DNA of 64,000 nucleotides from Icerya purchasi (Eukaryota; Arthropoda; Insecta; Hemiptera; Monophlebidae), in assembly GCA_039619475.1 (NCBI GenBank), contig CM077116.1, positions 279,511,258 to 279,575,257 of the forward strand. The letters run 5' to 3'. A program made the translations under genes and the position numbers. This document shows positions 33,630-45,557 of the stretch, one piece after another. Numbering within the stretch: the first letter of the stretch is position 1; each line of letters opens with the position of its first letter. Under the pieces are notes generated by a model. It saw only the letters and a list, made by a program, of their open reading frames with translations, was not told where the DNA came from and searched no databases.

Positions 33630-35536
33630 AAATCCTAGATACACTATGTGACTGGTTAATCGCTGGGAATATGCTTTACTTCATAAAAAACTTTCTAGAC
33701 GACCGAAAATTTCAGGTTCGTATCGGGAATGTATATTCAACACAACATTTACTTGAAAATGGCGTACCACAAGGTTCGGTGCTTAGCCCTACCTTATTCA
33801 ACATTATGATAAATAATATTTCATCATCGATACAAAAACACCTGTTTTCTTTAGCATATTTGCGGATGATATAGCAATTTTTTTACCATGTCAGAATATT
33901 TCAGCGGGTGAAAAAATTTTGCAAGACACTGTAATAAGTATGACAAAATGGGCAGCAGAAAATGGTCTAACATTCTCTCAATCAAAAACTGTCGCCGTTC
34001 ATTTCTGCCGAAGTAACAAATGTTCAAAGAAACTGCGGATCACAATTAAAAATCAACCTATAAAAACGAAATCAGTTGTGAAATATCTAGGTTTACTCTG
34101 GGATAACGAGTTAAAATGGAAAGAACACATAAACAACTTATTAGTTACGACCTCTACGAACATGAACATGCTGAGAAGATTGGCCCATACATCATTTGGA
34201 GCAGACAAAAAATCCTTATTATATTTATTTCGATGTCTTGTAAGAGCAAAGTTGGATTACGGAAACATGATATACGGTGCAACTGTTAAAAATACTACGC
34301 TGAAGAAGCTCAATATCATATGCAATACAGCTATTAGAATAGCCATTGGTGCTTTCCGTACGAGCCCAGTCGACAGCCTTTATTGTGAAGCGGAAGAATG
34401 GCCTCCGTTTTTAAGAAGAAAATACCTCGTTGAAAAATATCATGTACATCTTCAAACACTATCTCAACTTCCTGATAATTTTCCTATTCCAGAAATTTCC
34501 TATTTAATTTATAAAAATTATACACAGTATCGCCCCTGGCACTTCTTCCCGATTCAACTCGACATATCCCTAACACCTTCCACAACTCATCCAGTTCCTA
34601 CAAATCAAATAAATAACCACATCGAACAAACTATAAGCAAATATAGAGGATATAGAAAAATTTACACCGATGCATCTAAATTCAACAAACTATGTGGTAG
34701 TGCGGTAGTTTCAGAGGGAGATCTTCTGCGCTACAGCTTACCACCACAATATTCGGTATTTTCTGCTGAACTGTACGCAATATACCTCGCTATATCCACT
34801 GCTATCACTGAAAACTACAAAGATCTATTAATATGCTCCGACTCTCTTTCTGCTATTATGTGCTTCAACCGTAACTCTACTAAATTACATCCTATTGTTA
34901 TAGAAATTTTAAATCTCTTATACCGTAACCCTACTCTTAATATAATTTTATTATGGATCCCAAGTCACACAGGTTTTTCACCAAATGAACTGGCAGACAA
35001 AACAGCTAAAGAGGCAGCCCTCATCCAACCCTATCCCTTGATACCTATATCTAAATCTGATGCAATCACTATCATCAAATACAAAACAAATGAATCCTTT
35101 TGCGATCTGTGGAATGCAATCCCTACGACTAATCACCTTAGAGCTATCCGCTCTTATCCTATTCCTTGGAGATCTTTTACGTTCAGTAGAAAAGAACAGG
35201 TAGTCCTGTCTCGTCTTCGCATTGGTCATACTGCACTGACTCATAGTTATATTATAAATAAAACAGAGCCACCATTGTGTTCCCGCTGCGACCAGAAACC
35301 CTTAACACTCCGACACCTATTCTTTGAATGCCCACGATACTCCATATATCGACCTCAAAAATTTAGTTGTAATTCATTAAAACAAGTTTTATCCAATGAT
35401 CCAGTTGCAATAGAAGCAGTCCTTCACTTTCTCCGAAATATAAATATGATTAACTCCATATAACATCCAATGACTACTTACGGGTGCTCCTGGCCATAGC
35501 AGCAGTACATGGTACCCGACATAAAAAAAAAAAAAA
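33630..35536 (+). mobile_element. I/R1-type LINE with RNase H, 5'-truncated
   Basis: A plus-strand LINE carrying the second half of reverse transcriptase, RNase H, the C-terminal Cys-His region and poly(A) at 35523-35536. The 5' end lies within the reverse transcriptase, just upstream of FIKNFLDDRKF. I could not identify a TSD. The 3'UTR is short (35464-35522). It belongs to the same general group as the tails at 1504, 13015, 40635 and 54590. Confidence 0.88.
33653..35463 (+). pseudogene. LINE reverse transcriptase-RNase H, one frameshift
   Basis: The first frame (to 33874) shows FIKNFLDDRKFQVRIG and NGVPQGSVLSPTLFNIMIN. A single-base frameshift near 33855 falls just before the catalytic box, which reads IFADDIAIFLP in the second frame. 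The second frame is then open for over 500 codons to 35463: WAAENGLTFSQSKTVAVHF, the thumb VVKYLGLLWDNELKW, then RNase H with YTDAS (about residue 247 of that frame), SAELYAIYLA (about 282), CSDSLSA (about 306) and WIPSHTGFSPNELADKTAKE (about 345-364). The C-terminal RLRIGHTALTHSY is followed by C-x2-C and LRHLFFECPRY. The RNase H catalytic D-E-D-D set is present. Apart from the truncation, the frameshift is the only break I see. Confidence 0.93.
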
Positions 35537-37978
35537 GAAACTTCGTTCCTACCGGGTGTCTCCTTCTTAACACCACTTCTTTTTTTTTTTTTTTTTTTAT
35601 CCAAATTACGTTAAAAATGTTTGTAAAACAGGTTGTTTTATTATTTCTTTTTTCGATGGAAATTATTAATTCCGGTTGCAGAGGTTTTCATTTCTTTAAC
35701 GACTTTTGCGGTTAATTGGAAGCTGTGTTCTCGATTGTTTAAGTCTAAGTGTGGGGGGGGGGCTGTTCGTCAGTTGAATATGAAATTTTCGAAAATTGGA
35801 TAAATCGGCGAGAATTTTCTGAAACGGAAAAAGTACGATTTGCGAACGATTCTGCGCACGTTTTCGTACAGCCGATATTCATTTTTACACAGACCGGTAT
35901 TTTTAGTGGTTTAGTTACTTTTATGGTTTCCCCTATTTCGAAAATATTCATTTTTATTTTATTTTTCGATATTTTAATTAATTTTTATAAAGCTCTCGCA
36001 ATATTCGCTTAACTTCGATTAAACTTTTCACATGCGGTTCACCATCGCGCGACAGGTGAACGTTTCAGGTGAACGAAAATGGCGTAGACCATCTGCGGAA
36101 ACTAGGTTGCGTGCAAACGACAATTTCATCAATGCCTCTTTGGCTCTTTTGTCAGGCCATTTTCGTATTTTTCCCGTAAATTTTTGCCAGTGTTTATAGT
36201 TCAAAAATTCAATATCTTTGCGGTTTTTCCGTGATTAGTTGCGTTTCGAATTACAATTAGTATATCGCCGCTACCGCCCTCGTTCAGTCTGAAGGGAAAC
36301 ATATTTTTAATTTAAAGCTGTCAAATACAATGAGATTTTCTATCGTTTTTCCAACGGACTCGAGTTTGCTGAAGTCTTCAATCGATAATATCGCCGATGG
36401 AAGAGTAGTCGGAATGGCGTTGATGTCGATATTTTTACTTCGCACTAAGTAAATGGAATGATAGTGTTTGCGAAGTAAATTTCCCTGCTACAGCTTGCAA
36501 ACTTCTATACACTATTTCGAGAGTATGTTGTACACCGAAGAACATTCCATTCGAGCTATCAACGGGGTTCGCGTTTGATAGTGTTGAACGATTTTAGCAG
36601 TCACAATTCGTAATGATTGAACGATTACCAGTAATTTTGAGGAGATGACACTCGAGAGACTATATCGTCGCCCGTAAAAATAAGTACCGCGAAGCTATCC
36701 GATCGAACAGTGTCAAAAACGAGTCGCAACGAATTGATTCGTTCACAATTTGCTCCCGACGAAAGATATTACAGATGAGACGCTGAAATTTTACACTTTA
36801 AATGCGTCCGAGCGAAAAACTATAAAAAATGCTACGTGCGAATTCGCACACGTTCGCTGATCAAATGGAAGTAAATAAAAGTATACGAGGGGGGAGGGGG
36901 GACTTTAAAACGATTTTTCAAACATCTCCTCCGAGACGATATTATATTTAAGCAGTAATGTAGTTTGATGGAGGTACAGTAAAAAACAAACAAACGAAAA
37001 AACAAGTTCAATTATTAGCGACAGTTCGTAGACAAAAAAAAAAAAAAACGGGATCGAAAGAAAGCGATCAGGAAGAACGAGCTGATTTTTAATTGCGGAT
37101 TTTTTTTATTTCTTATTTCAGAACGTCGACTTTGCAAATAATTATATTTAGGTTTTCAACGTGAGTCAGTCAGATTCGAATTACATTCGAATGGTACATC
37201 TCAGCTGCCTAATCAACTATACCACCCTGTGATGGAGATGGTACGGTTGTTGTTGATCGCACGGGAAAACAAAAGCTACCGGGAAAAAAGTAGCCTTAAG
37301 ACGATTGCGGTCTGAAAAGATTGGAAGAGAAAAAGTAGAAGTACCTCCAGCTATTAAAAAATTTAAAGGGAGTACTACTACTGAGCATTAGACCTCCATG
37401 AAACATTCTTTATCATATTAAATTAATCGCTAAATGACCGCTAAAATTGATCAGTTGTGGTGAAAAAAAAAAAAAAGCAAGTAGAAGTCCCGATTTTAGT
37501 GAGAGAGGAAATGGTGGTCGGTTGGTACCTGGAATCAAAAGCTTTTATGTTATCGAAATGCTGGGGACAAAAGAAATAACAGATTCGATCGCGGAATTTA
37601 TTTTTAGTACGAGCGTGTTCTTGCTTGGTTGATTTCAACTTTTTTGACAGCGGAAAAAAACCCCTTATACAGAAAATTTTTTTTGAATAGGCTTTTTTTT
37701 ATAAAAAATATAACTGGTTCCGAACTATTCGTAAACTTGAATTTTTAAAAATCTTTTTCCAATATTAAAAATTTCTTTTATCTTACTAAAAAATTGTTTC
37801 GCGAATGCCGTACTTATCTCGCTCTAAATATAGTAAATAAAATAAGGCAAAATCCTCGAAAATTGCTCAAAAACAAGAATTCTTTGTAGAAAGCATGTGT
37901 TTGAATAGGGATTTGGACATTTCCCTGATTATTAAAGCACTAAAACGCGATTGAGGAGATAAAAACAAAATGAACAAA

Positions 37979-38013
<35 letters not shown>

Positions 38014-38397
38014 AATGCATTATCCGAAAACGCAAAGTGGTAGGCGGTTTTAGAAGCGTTATCGGTCAAACGATAGTCGGTAGTCTTTGAAATCCGCTTG
38101 TCAAAAACGAGAAAATTACGGCCGAGAGAACGTAAACGTTTTAAAAGTAGAATTCCGATAATCAACCGAACCGTTCGCGAAATATCGCTTCATTCCAACC
38201 ATTCCCGGAGCTGATTTAAACGTCACCTGAAAGAGAGTAGTCCTTGGAACTTACGTGTTCAGTTCCGGATAACAAAACCCGTACAACACACCTGTGTAGT
38301 ATCGTCGTTGTGCGTGTTCAGCAGTCACGTTAAACACTTAAAAACACAAAAATTACCATTTCGTAAATTTTATAAAAAACTTTCAAAGTAAAATAAA
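35537..38397. other. Long non-coding stretch
   Basis: Contains a T-run at about 35580-35599, G-runs near 35753-35762 and 36888-36901, and an (AAAT)n microsatellite at 37975-38014. No gene recognised. Confidence 0.6.
37975..38014. repeat. (AAAT)n microsatellite
   Basis: About ten AAAT units, A-rich on the plus strand. Confidence 0.95.
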
Positions 38398-38690
38398 ATA
38401 AGGCCCGTATATCTTTGATAAAGTATCTCTTCGGTTGTGAAGTTAAGCCTTTCATAATGTACTTAAGGAACCAGTAGATCGGTAAAGAATCAATGGTAGT
38501 GTTCCTTCCTACTTGCGATCTGTCTTTATTTTCTCCCAGATAATTCTCTGGTACAATAACCAACATTCAATTTCAGATATACGCCTGGGTTGGATTCGGA
38601 ACGAGACAAGCGGCTCGAATACATATAACAGCTCTGGTTTTGGTAGCCGGGCACCTTAGATGCTAGGCTGTTGACTACCGTACAACCCAA
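38398..38690 (-). repeat. tRNA-derived SINE, copy 4
   Basis: Minus strand. The head is TACGGTAGTCAACAGCCTAG, then GGCTACCAAAACCAGAGC, TTGTCTCGTTCCGAATCC and AACCCAGG. The body has CCAGAGAATTATCTGGGAGA, and AGGAACACTACC follows. The 3' part has GGCTTAACTTCACAACCG and ends near GATATACGGGCC. Relative to copy 5, the A-box-like segment is degraded. Confidence 0.78.
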
Positions 38691-39272
38691 AATCATTAGA
38701 ATAAATCTATTTCCGCGGTAAATACTGTCCGATGTTTCTCGAGAGTTTTACGTTTCACTTCGAAAACAAATAAAATTGCTTAGCGAATAAAACTGATTCT
38801 CTTAATCGCTGATTTCATGTTTGAAAAATAATACCCACTGCTCGTTAATAGTGAGCGAGTTTTTAACATGAACGCAGAACCATCAAACATGACCCCATGA
38901 TGTTTAAATGTTCTCTATTAGAGGAGCGAAAACAGTGTTCATGTCTTCCATCTTTCAGTGTTCTATCTTTGTGAGCGCAAGGTGATATTACCCTTTTTGC
39001 TTAAATTTTCCGTATAGTACGTGGGAAAGGTTCTTTTCATTTTTCTCTTCGAACGAGAAGGCTCCAGTAATCGACAGAAAATTAAACATGACAATGTCAA
39101 CAAACAAACGTACGACCAGTTCACAAGACAGTGAACAAAAATATGATACATGCCTTATATTCCGTTTATAGAATAAACGGAGCCCCCCCTATATGATTTG
39201 TTTGTAGAGTTAAATTTATGTGCACGCGTAGAAGAAGTGGACGGAAAAAATGGAAAAAAAAATTGCATACAT
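38691..39272. other. Non-coding spacer
   Basis: No recognisable feature before repeat X. Confidence 0.6.
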
Positions 39273-39620
39273 TAATAAAATATTTTTTTACAAAAAGTAT
39301 ACCGATACTTCGAGGTTTATTATAAAAATTTAGTAAACACGCATTAAAAAGTAAAAAATAATTACTCCCGATGAGAAAATATATTTCAGGTTGATATAAT
39401 CGTAATTATTACAGATTAAATTCTTATTCGATAAAAATATATATTTCAGAGTGATTATACACCTTAAGTGGTGATATTATAGTAATTACAAAACAACATT
39501 AATACTTATTAGGGAAGGCATCAAATTCATATTGCAAAACCTAGGAAAAATTTAATGAACATTTAATGCAGTTTTTAATTATTATTTTAATACGAATTTG
39601 ATTCCGACTATAATGAAGGT
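39273..39620 (+). repeat. Foldback repeat X, half copy 3
   Basis: Shares with the copies at 1342 and 20895: the start TAATAAAATA, TTTTTTACAAAAAGTATACC, TTACTCCCGATGAGAAAATA, GGCATCAAATTCAT and AATTTAATGAACATTTAATG, ending at AATGAAGGT. It stops at the same point as the right-arm copy, which suggests this is a natural element end. Diverged by roughly a fifth, with a small internal duplication around 39400-39480. Confidence 0.8.
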
Positions 39621-40235
39621 TTTTTTTCAGCATGGTTAAAATTTACCCACAATATATGAATCACATTATCTCGAATAAATTATTAAAAACCTTACATGCG
39701 AGACGGAAACGTGCTAAATTAAAATTTATACACGATATATGCAATGCGCGAATATGAGTATCTATTATCGAAATTACTTTTCAAAGTACGAAGGTTGGTT
39801 TGTCAGGAAGAATCGTTTGTTTGCTGAAACTCAGGCACGTACAAATATTACGTTAAATTCTACGATTCGGTCTGCAGTCCATCTGTACAATACATTACTC
39901 ACTGAATATCCAGAAATTGATCATATACTTCGATAACAGAATTAAGATCTTGCAATTAGTTTAAATCTTATTTTTTAATATCAAATACAACGGAGGTATA
40001 CTTATTCATATTTACACCTAGAAGATTTGTAATTGGTGGTCACGGAGGATGAATATATTCTTTTAGCACTCTGTGCATGCGAGGATATTTTCGTTAATAT
40101 TAAGAACCATTATTGTTATAGATATTTTATTAATAATGTGATATGTTACTTCTGGGTAATATGCTCCATGTAATTGGGCTAACGCCTGTATGGAGTATAT
40201 CAATATTTAAATAAATAAATAAATAAACAAATAAA
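39621..40235 (+). mobile_element. LINE 3' tail with (AAAT)n end
   Basis: The reading LLKTLHARRKRAKLKFIHDI (near 39681-39740), with ICNARI after it, resembles the C-terminal end of CR1/L2-like LINE proteins (usually ...RRKRAKLKFLHDICNGRI). It continues in another frame with RTNITLNSTIRSAVHLYNTL, ending at the stop after 39936. The 3'UTR ends ATTGGGCTAACGCC, TGTATGGAGTATATC and a run of AAAT units (40203-40235), a tail type used by such LINEs. The rest of the element is missing. Confidence 0.65.
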
Positions 40236-40634
40236 TAAATACTTTTAAATAATACTATATATTTCGAAATTTAAATATTTGTCGCGATAAGGAAAATTTA
40301 TTGGCCGTATTGCTACTTAACAAATTACTACAATTGCATTAAATATTTTAATTTTTTTTTACGTATACATACAATGGTGCATCTAAGGGAGCCCCCCCCG
40401 CCCGAAAGAACCAAAGCCTCTATTAAAAAGTTTGTTATAACAGAGAAACTTAATTTATACTATAAAAGATTTGTATAAATGTTACCTATAGATTTAATTG
40501 TGACTAATTAATACTGTTTTCTAGTAAGCCTATTGATGTTGCGTTTTTATTCTATTTTAAACGCAATTGTTATCGATCTTTGGTCTTTCTTATTTCTTTT
40601 TAATTTTAATTTTTTGTAATCTTAATTAAAAATA

Positions 40635-40945
40635 CCTTTCGCTTGGGTATATCTTCACGGGACAAGCACCCCCAAATGTCTGCTTCTTCTGTGGTCAACC
40701 AAGCGCCCCGTCTACATCTCACCTCCTTCTCGAATGTTTCTCTTTTGCGGCACCAAGATCCACCTATTTTACTACCACCTCTATCTCTAAGATCTTATCG
40801 AACGTTCCGTCTGCGGTCGCAGCTATGTTGGCTTTCGTGCGTAGCAGCGGCCTATACCATAGAGTTTAACCTTCCTAAGTAGGCTCCATGTGCTGTAATA
40901 GCCTCAGTAGTTAAACACAGCGCATGGAAATCCTCACTATTATTT

Positions 40946-40976
<31 letters not shown>
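40635..40976 (+). mobile_element. I/R1-type LINE tail with 11-bp TSD
   Basis: A 342-bp insertion. The frame beginning near 40661 reads GQAPPNVCFFCGQPSAPSTS and HLLLECFSFAAPRS, and ends AAMLAFVRSSGLYHRV before TAA. This is the C-terminal Cys-Cys-His-Cys region found after RNase H in I/R1-type LINEs. The 3'UTR (GTGCTGTAATAGCCTCAG, then ACACAGCGCATGGAA) nearly matches the one at about 56390-56420. Poly(A) precedes the TSD. AATTAAAAATA occurs at 40624-40634 and 40977-40987. Confidence 0.9.
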
Positions 40977-40980
<4 letters not shown>

Positions 40981-41384
40981 AAAAATAGTTCAATGAGAAA
41001 TATATACATTTAAACTTGCGCATAAACAAAGAATTTGGATCGGATTACTAACAAAAATAAAAACATGTATAGTCTAATAAAAATAATATTTTTCTATTAT
41101 TTCTAGTAATTTACTATTCAAATGCTAAACTACCATTTTAGCTACAATTTTATAATTCCATTTTATTTTTCATCTAAAAATAAAACAAAATTTAAATTAA
41201 ATTGTAATAATGATGTACTTTTAAAACACTTTTAAATTTCCAAGGAGGTCGCTATTTGATTTTCTTTATGAAACATGGTATTTCTTATATCTACCGTTTA
41301 CCATATAAGATATCACATAATTATATAATTTCCCTGCCTAAAATGATTCTCTGCATCCGCTCCTGATACATATTTATATATATA

Positions 41385-41700
41385 TATATATTAATTACAA
41401 CGTAATTCTTAGGCTACCCCCATTAGAAAAAATTTCCCAAAAAAATGTCCCAATTTTATGTAATGTTTGTTATATTTTATAGGATTTTTGTTATTGTTAT
41501 TTAAAAAATGTCACAATTTTATGTAATGAAAAATGTAACGAAAAAATGTTCTAATTTTATATAATGAAAGTTAAATGTTAGGATAGGATTTTTGTGATTA
41601 TGTCATTTTTTTTGTGTTGATGTCAGTAAGAATTACGTTGTAAATTTGGATCATTTTATACAAAGTATAAATGAGAAAGAGACAGAAATGAAAGCACTAG
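41385..41700 (+). repeat. Dispersed repeat with short terminal inverted repeats, copy 1
   Basis: The segment has TACAACGTAATTCTTA near 41396 and its reverse complement near 41628-41643. Between them are repeated units such as AAAATGTCCCAATTTTATGT and AAAATGTCACAATTTTATGT. It matches the reverse complement of 47060-47425, including flanking sequence on both sides (GAGAAAGAGACAGAAATGAA on one side and TATTAATTACAACG on the other). It could be an internal part of the surrounding TIR element or an independent MITE. Confidence 0.72.
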
Positions 41701-41869
41701 TCTTACTAGAAAATTGTATTAAATATTGGTTATAATTGAATCCGTAAGTAAAATTCATATAAATCTTTTATAGCATAAATTAACTTTCTCTGTTATAACA
41801 AATTTTTTCATGGACCCTTTAGTTTCCGGGGGGGGGGTTGTCACCTATTCTTCCCTTGTGGATCCGCCA

Positions 41870-41872
<3 letters not shown>

Positions 41873-41911
<39 letters not shown>
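41873..41911. repeat. (TA)n microsatellite
   Basis: About 18 TA units, directly adjoining the right terminus of the TIR element. A second (AT)n tract lies at 42069-42104. Confidence 0.93.
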
Positions 41912-41917
<6 letters not shown>

Positions 41918-42066
41918 TGTCATGAGCCTACCATTGAGTAATGTAGATAAAATTCTGATTTTGTGTTTGGAATTCTGGTTTTACTATGCTGTGGGAAAAA
42001 AAATCACGGATGAAATTTTATATCGTTATCTTATTTCTTTTAGATCAGCACACGGCATAGTATTTC

Positions 42067-42104
<38 letters not shown>

Positions 42105-42106
<2 letters not shown>

Positions 42107-42862
42107 CTTGAGTAATATTTGAACCGGGTAAAGAAACGTAATTGATTAAATCGTTCGAACGGTTGGGAAGTTGGAATCTAATTCCGATGCCGCACCAACA
42201 TAATTAGAATAACGTAAATTAATAAAGGCTAGACGTGGAGATACTGCCCGACTAAAGCGACGTAATTTTGACAAAATTACGCGTATGATAAGAATGATGT
42301 GTCGGTGTGACTAGTCGGGCAGTACCGACAACTGATCGACTACTAGGGTTTTAGCGGCTCTTTCGGTACTTCAGTGATTAATCCGTTGAGAATCAGTTTG
42401 TTATACTCAGTTACCGTTGTCGAAGCAATTGCGTGGTCAACGGACTCGCATCAACTTTCAAATTAAATTTATTGTCCGTCGCCATAATAATTAATACGTT
42501 TCGAAGAATTTTTATAATAATTTTATGTTTTGCCGTTGTTTATCTGTTAAGATATCTCGATCACCTGCTTTTTGTTCCGAAGTACTCTAGTCACCGAGTA
42601 ACTACGCGTTGTCTAATTGTATGTGAATATATATTTTAATTTATTAACAATTTGAATTTATTCGTGTCTATTATGCGACCTATAACGCAAGCTTCCAGGT
42701 GAGGTTGATATTTGGGAGGACACGGCGGCAGGTCGCCGTGAGATAGCTATTTCTTTAGCTTGAGTGGTTTCTCCGTCCTTTTTCTTGATGCAATCGTGAT
42801 ACTGGAGGAGTTTGGAGAAGCCAGAGTCACAAGCTATCAGAATTGAGCACACGATAATAGAT

Positions 42863-42866
<4 letters not shown>
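42105..42866. other. Non-coding stretch
   Basis: No recognisable gene. The phrase GACTAGTCGGGCAGTA at about 42310 and TACTGCCCGACTAAAGC at about 42242 are inverted with respect to each other (about 15 bp), possibly a small hairpin element. Confidence 0.5.

Positions 42867-42902
<36 letters not shown>
42867..42902. repeat. (CA)n(TA)n microsatellite
   Basis: A CA tract passing into TA units, adjoining the 3' end of SINE copy 5. A shorter TA tract borders the other side at 43142-43158. Confidence 0.9.
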
Positions 42903-42905
<3 letters not shown>

Positions 42906-43142
42906 AAATTAAAGTGAGTCCCATTCCCTTGATAGCGCGTCGGTGATTGTGAAGTTAAAGTTTACAATGCCCAACGGCACTAATACGAGTAGGGTGCCAG
43001 TTCCTTTCCTAGATTTCTCCGGTACCCAATTATTTCGGGCTGGGTAAACTTGGGAGCGATTCGGATCCGGAACGAGACAAGTCTCCGTGTCCACTGATTT
43101 AGTAGCCAAGCATCGTAACCACTGGGCTATCGCGCTACCATA
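42903..43142 (-). repeat. tRNA-derived SINE, copy 5 (best preserved)
   Basis: Minus strand. The head is GGTAGCGCGATAGCCCAGTG, with TAGCCCAGTGG fitting the RNA polymerase III A box. GGCTACTAAATCAGTGG follows, then CTCGTTCCGGATCCGAATC as a B-box-like segment. The body has AATTGGGTACCGGAGAAAT and GGAAAGGAACTGGCACCC, and the 3' part has TTTAACTTCACAATCACCG, ending ATGGGACTCACTTTAAT. Flanked on both sides by TA repeats, like copy 1. The tRNA of origin is not assignable by eye. Confidence 0.85.
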
Positions 43143-43158
43143 TATATACATATATGTA

Positions 43159-45557
43159 TTTATAAACGTATTAAAAAAAAAAATGGAAATTTTTGCTTAT
43201 TATAGACATTTTGGTATGATCGAAATCGCAATGAACGGCGTAAAAAGCGTGCGATTCTAAATATAACGTGATTTAAATATGTATCGAATATCTAGCGTGA
43301 TGTCATTATTGTTATTTGTTCTCATTTGACAATCGTCGGCACTTCTCTAAATTGGAAGAAAGTGTAGAAGACCTTCTACGAATGAACTAAATAGCCAGGT
43401 TTCCGCGGAATCAATAGAGGTTATTTGTCTTTTGAAGAAGTTCTATAGTCATTTAGAAGTACATTATTGCACAGCTGACACAATTGTGAGCCACGAAAAA
43501 ACGATCGTAAATAGAAACGAACCTAAAATACTCATTTTTATGGGATCATTGCGATTTCATAAAAAGACGATCGAGTCAAAAGTGATCAATTATTTAAGCG
43601 AGTTTATAATTAAAGTGGAAATTGGATAACTGATTATCTAAACTAATTTTAATGATATTGAACGTATACCAGACCGCTGGGTATGTTTGGTAGGTTTAAA
43701 ATTATGAGAGCGTTCACCCGCGCGAAGGGACAAGATCAAAACTATTCCGATAAGGATTATGTGACCTCATCTTGAAGACACCACCGCCAGAATGTTGAGT
43801 ATGTAATTTTCGCAAAATGAAATAAATGTCTTACTAGCGCGATAAAAAAAAAAAAAAAAAACAACAACAAAAAAAACAGGTTTCACATTAAGCATTATGA
43901 AGGATATTCGATGCAAACGGAAAAACCGTTACATAATTTTTCACGTAATTCTCGGCTAAATGATAACGTAATTAATTATACGTGCGCTCCAGTAAAATCT
44001 TTCAGTTTTCTTACTCCTGGCGATTTCAACGGGGCCCGGACAGCTTTACCGTGAATGGTGTTTTAATCCTCCATAATAATAAAAAAATAAAAGGAAGTTT
44101 TACCATTTCGTTTTTAAAGAAAATCATTTTTGTAGGCCGCGAAATCGACTTCTACTAACACGGCAATTTTACAACCGTAAAATTTTCATCCATGCAGAAA
44201 TTCTGCAAAATGTCAGGCACTCGCTTCGTTTTGGAATTTTCAACATACTAGGGCATCGATGGTAGATGGTGTAAAGTTTTAAGTGACGCAAAAAGAACTA
44301 AGCAGAATCATAGAGTAATCCGACGATATTCCAGTGGTGATTTAAAACAGTAGCAGAAGAGGTCTCGCCTAGGGAACTAAATATTTAAAGCTTTACAAAC
44401 AGGCTAACACGTTTTCAGAGAGAGCCTCAAGCCGTTTCTCGGCACCGGTGGTGCTCAGAGTCCTTTTTTTGTCAGTAGATTAATGTAGCGCTTCGAAATA
44501 TTTGGACTTTTAAGTTATTCTCAATGATTACGCGGTCTCGGCTGACGAAGAAAAACGAACACTCTTTCAGGTAGACGCTAATCTGAAAACGTAGGTGGTA
44601 CCGTCAAAGGGCATGCGTTTGACGTAAAAATTTCTTTCATACGTTTTTTGTTTCTTGATCTACCGGCAACGTAGTTACGCGTATTATTAAGAGAAATTTC
44701 CGAGTCCGTCTATTTGTTACTTAGCATCGTTTCGCATCATTTTCTTACATTAACAATAGCTTTACGTGTAAGGAGTTTTCGGATAAATATTTCGTTGCGG
44801 CGGAAAGCGAATCTGATATTATTTGGGGGATTTGAATAAAACGCATATCCCAATTAGCACAGGAATTAGGCCGACTAATCACATCAGGGAGTTGCCAACA
44901 TCCAGCAGTGGATCAAAGTATCGTGTAATATCGTGAATCCGAATTGTACCCATGAACAATATTGTTATTATAAACTGCTGTCTCTCTCTCCGCCTCTCTT
45001 AACTATCGCACTCCTCTACAATTTGCTCGATAGTTCTGTTTATGCTGCATTTCGGGCATCAAGTGTTTCGAAAGTCACACATTTTTTGGAGCAGCGTTTC
45101 GTTTATGGTACATGTGCACAATCTCAAATTTATACGTTCAACCGTTCAAGAGTTATTTTATTTAACATTTTTTACGTTTTTTCGGAATTTCGTCTTAAAA
45201 TCGTAGCGTGAGATTTTTATCTTCATCTTACCATTTCACTTTAAAAAATAATAAATCTATACTTGACAAGGTTACTTCTGAGTAACATTTCAAAGATGTA
45301 TATTATCTATAATTATGTTTAAAGGTACAGATTAATAAATAAGTGGCCCAGTTTGTTGAAAAATTTCCGATAGTCATCAGTTATTCGGAGATTTTTTCAT
45401 TTTTGATCAATTAAGTAAATAACTAATGAATATTTCATTTTAAACGACATCTCTGAACTCGTTTTTAAAAAACATTTTACCATAAGCTCATGTGGAAAAC
45501 TAATAACAAACATTTTTCCACATACGTAATATATGTTTATTAAATAAATTATACAGA
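43159..45557. other. Long non-coding stretch
   Basis: No gene recognised. An A-run with a CAACAACAA interruption lies near 43844-43878. Open frames such as 43432-43629 and 44933-45211 have no recognisable motifs. Confidence 0.6.

Larger units (their letters stand above)
40372..41872. mobile_element. TA-flanked TIR element (nonautonomous), with nested insertion
   Basis: The ends are inverted repeats of about 105 bp: CAATGGTGCATCTAAGGGAG on the left and, read inward from the right, CAGTGGCGGATCCACAAGGG. Both continue into a C-run and then the shared GTTATAACAGAGAAA, TTAATTTAT and CTATAAAAGATTT. Both ends are bordered by TA, the usual target of Tc1/mariner-type elements. I see no transposase. 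A LINE tail (40635-40976) and an inner repeat (41385-41700) lie inside. Confidence 0.75.

Noticed and set aside
42867..43158. CRISPR-like array from repeated TA blocks around the SINE
   Set aside because: Simple TA repeats with one intervening element and no regular spacer spacing.
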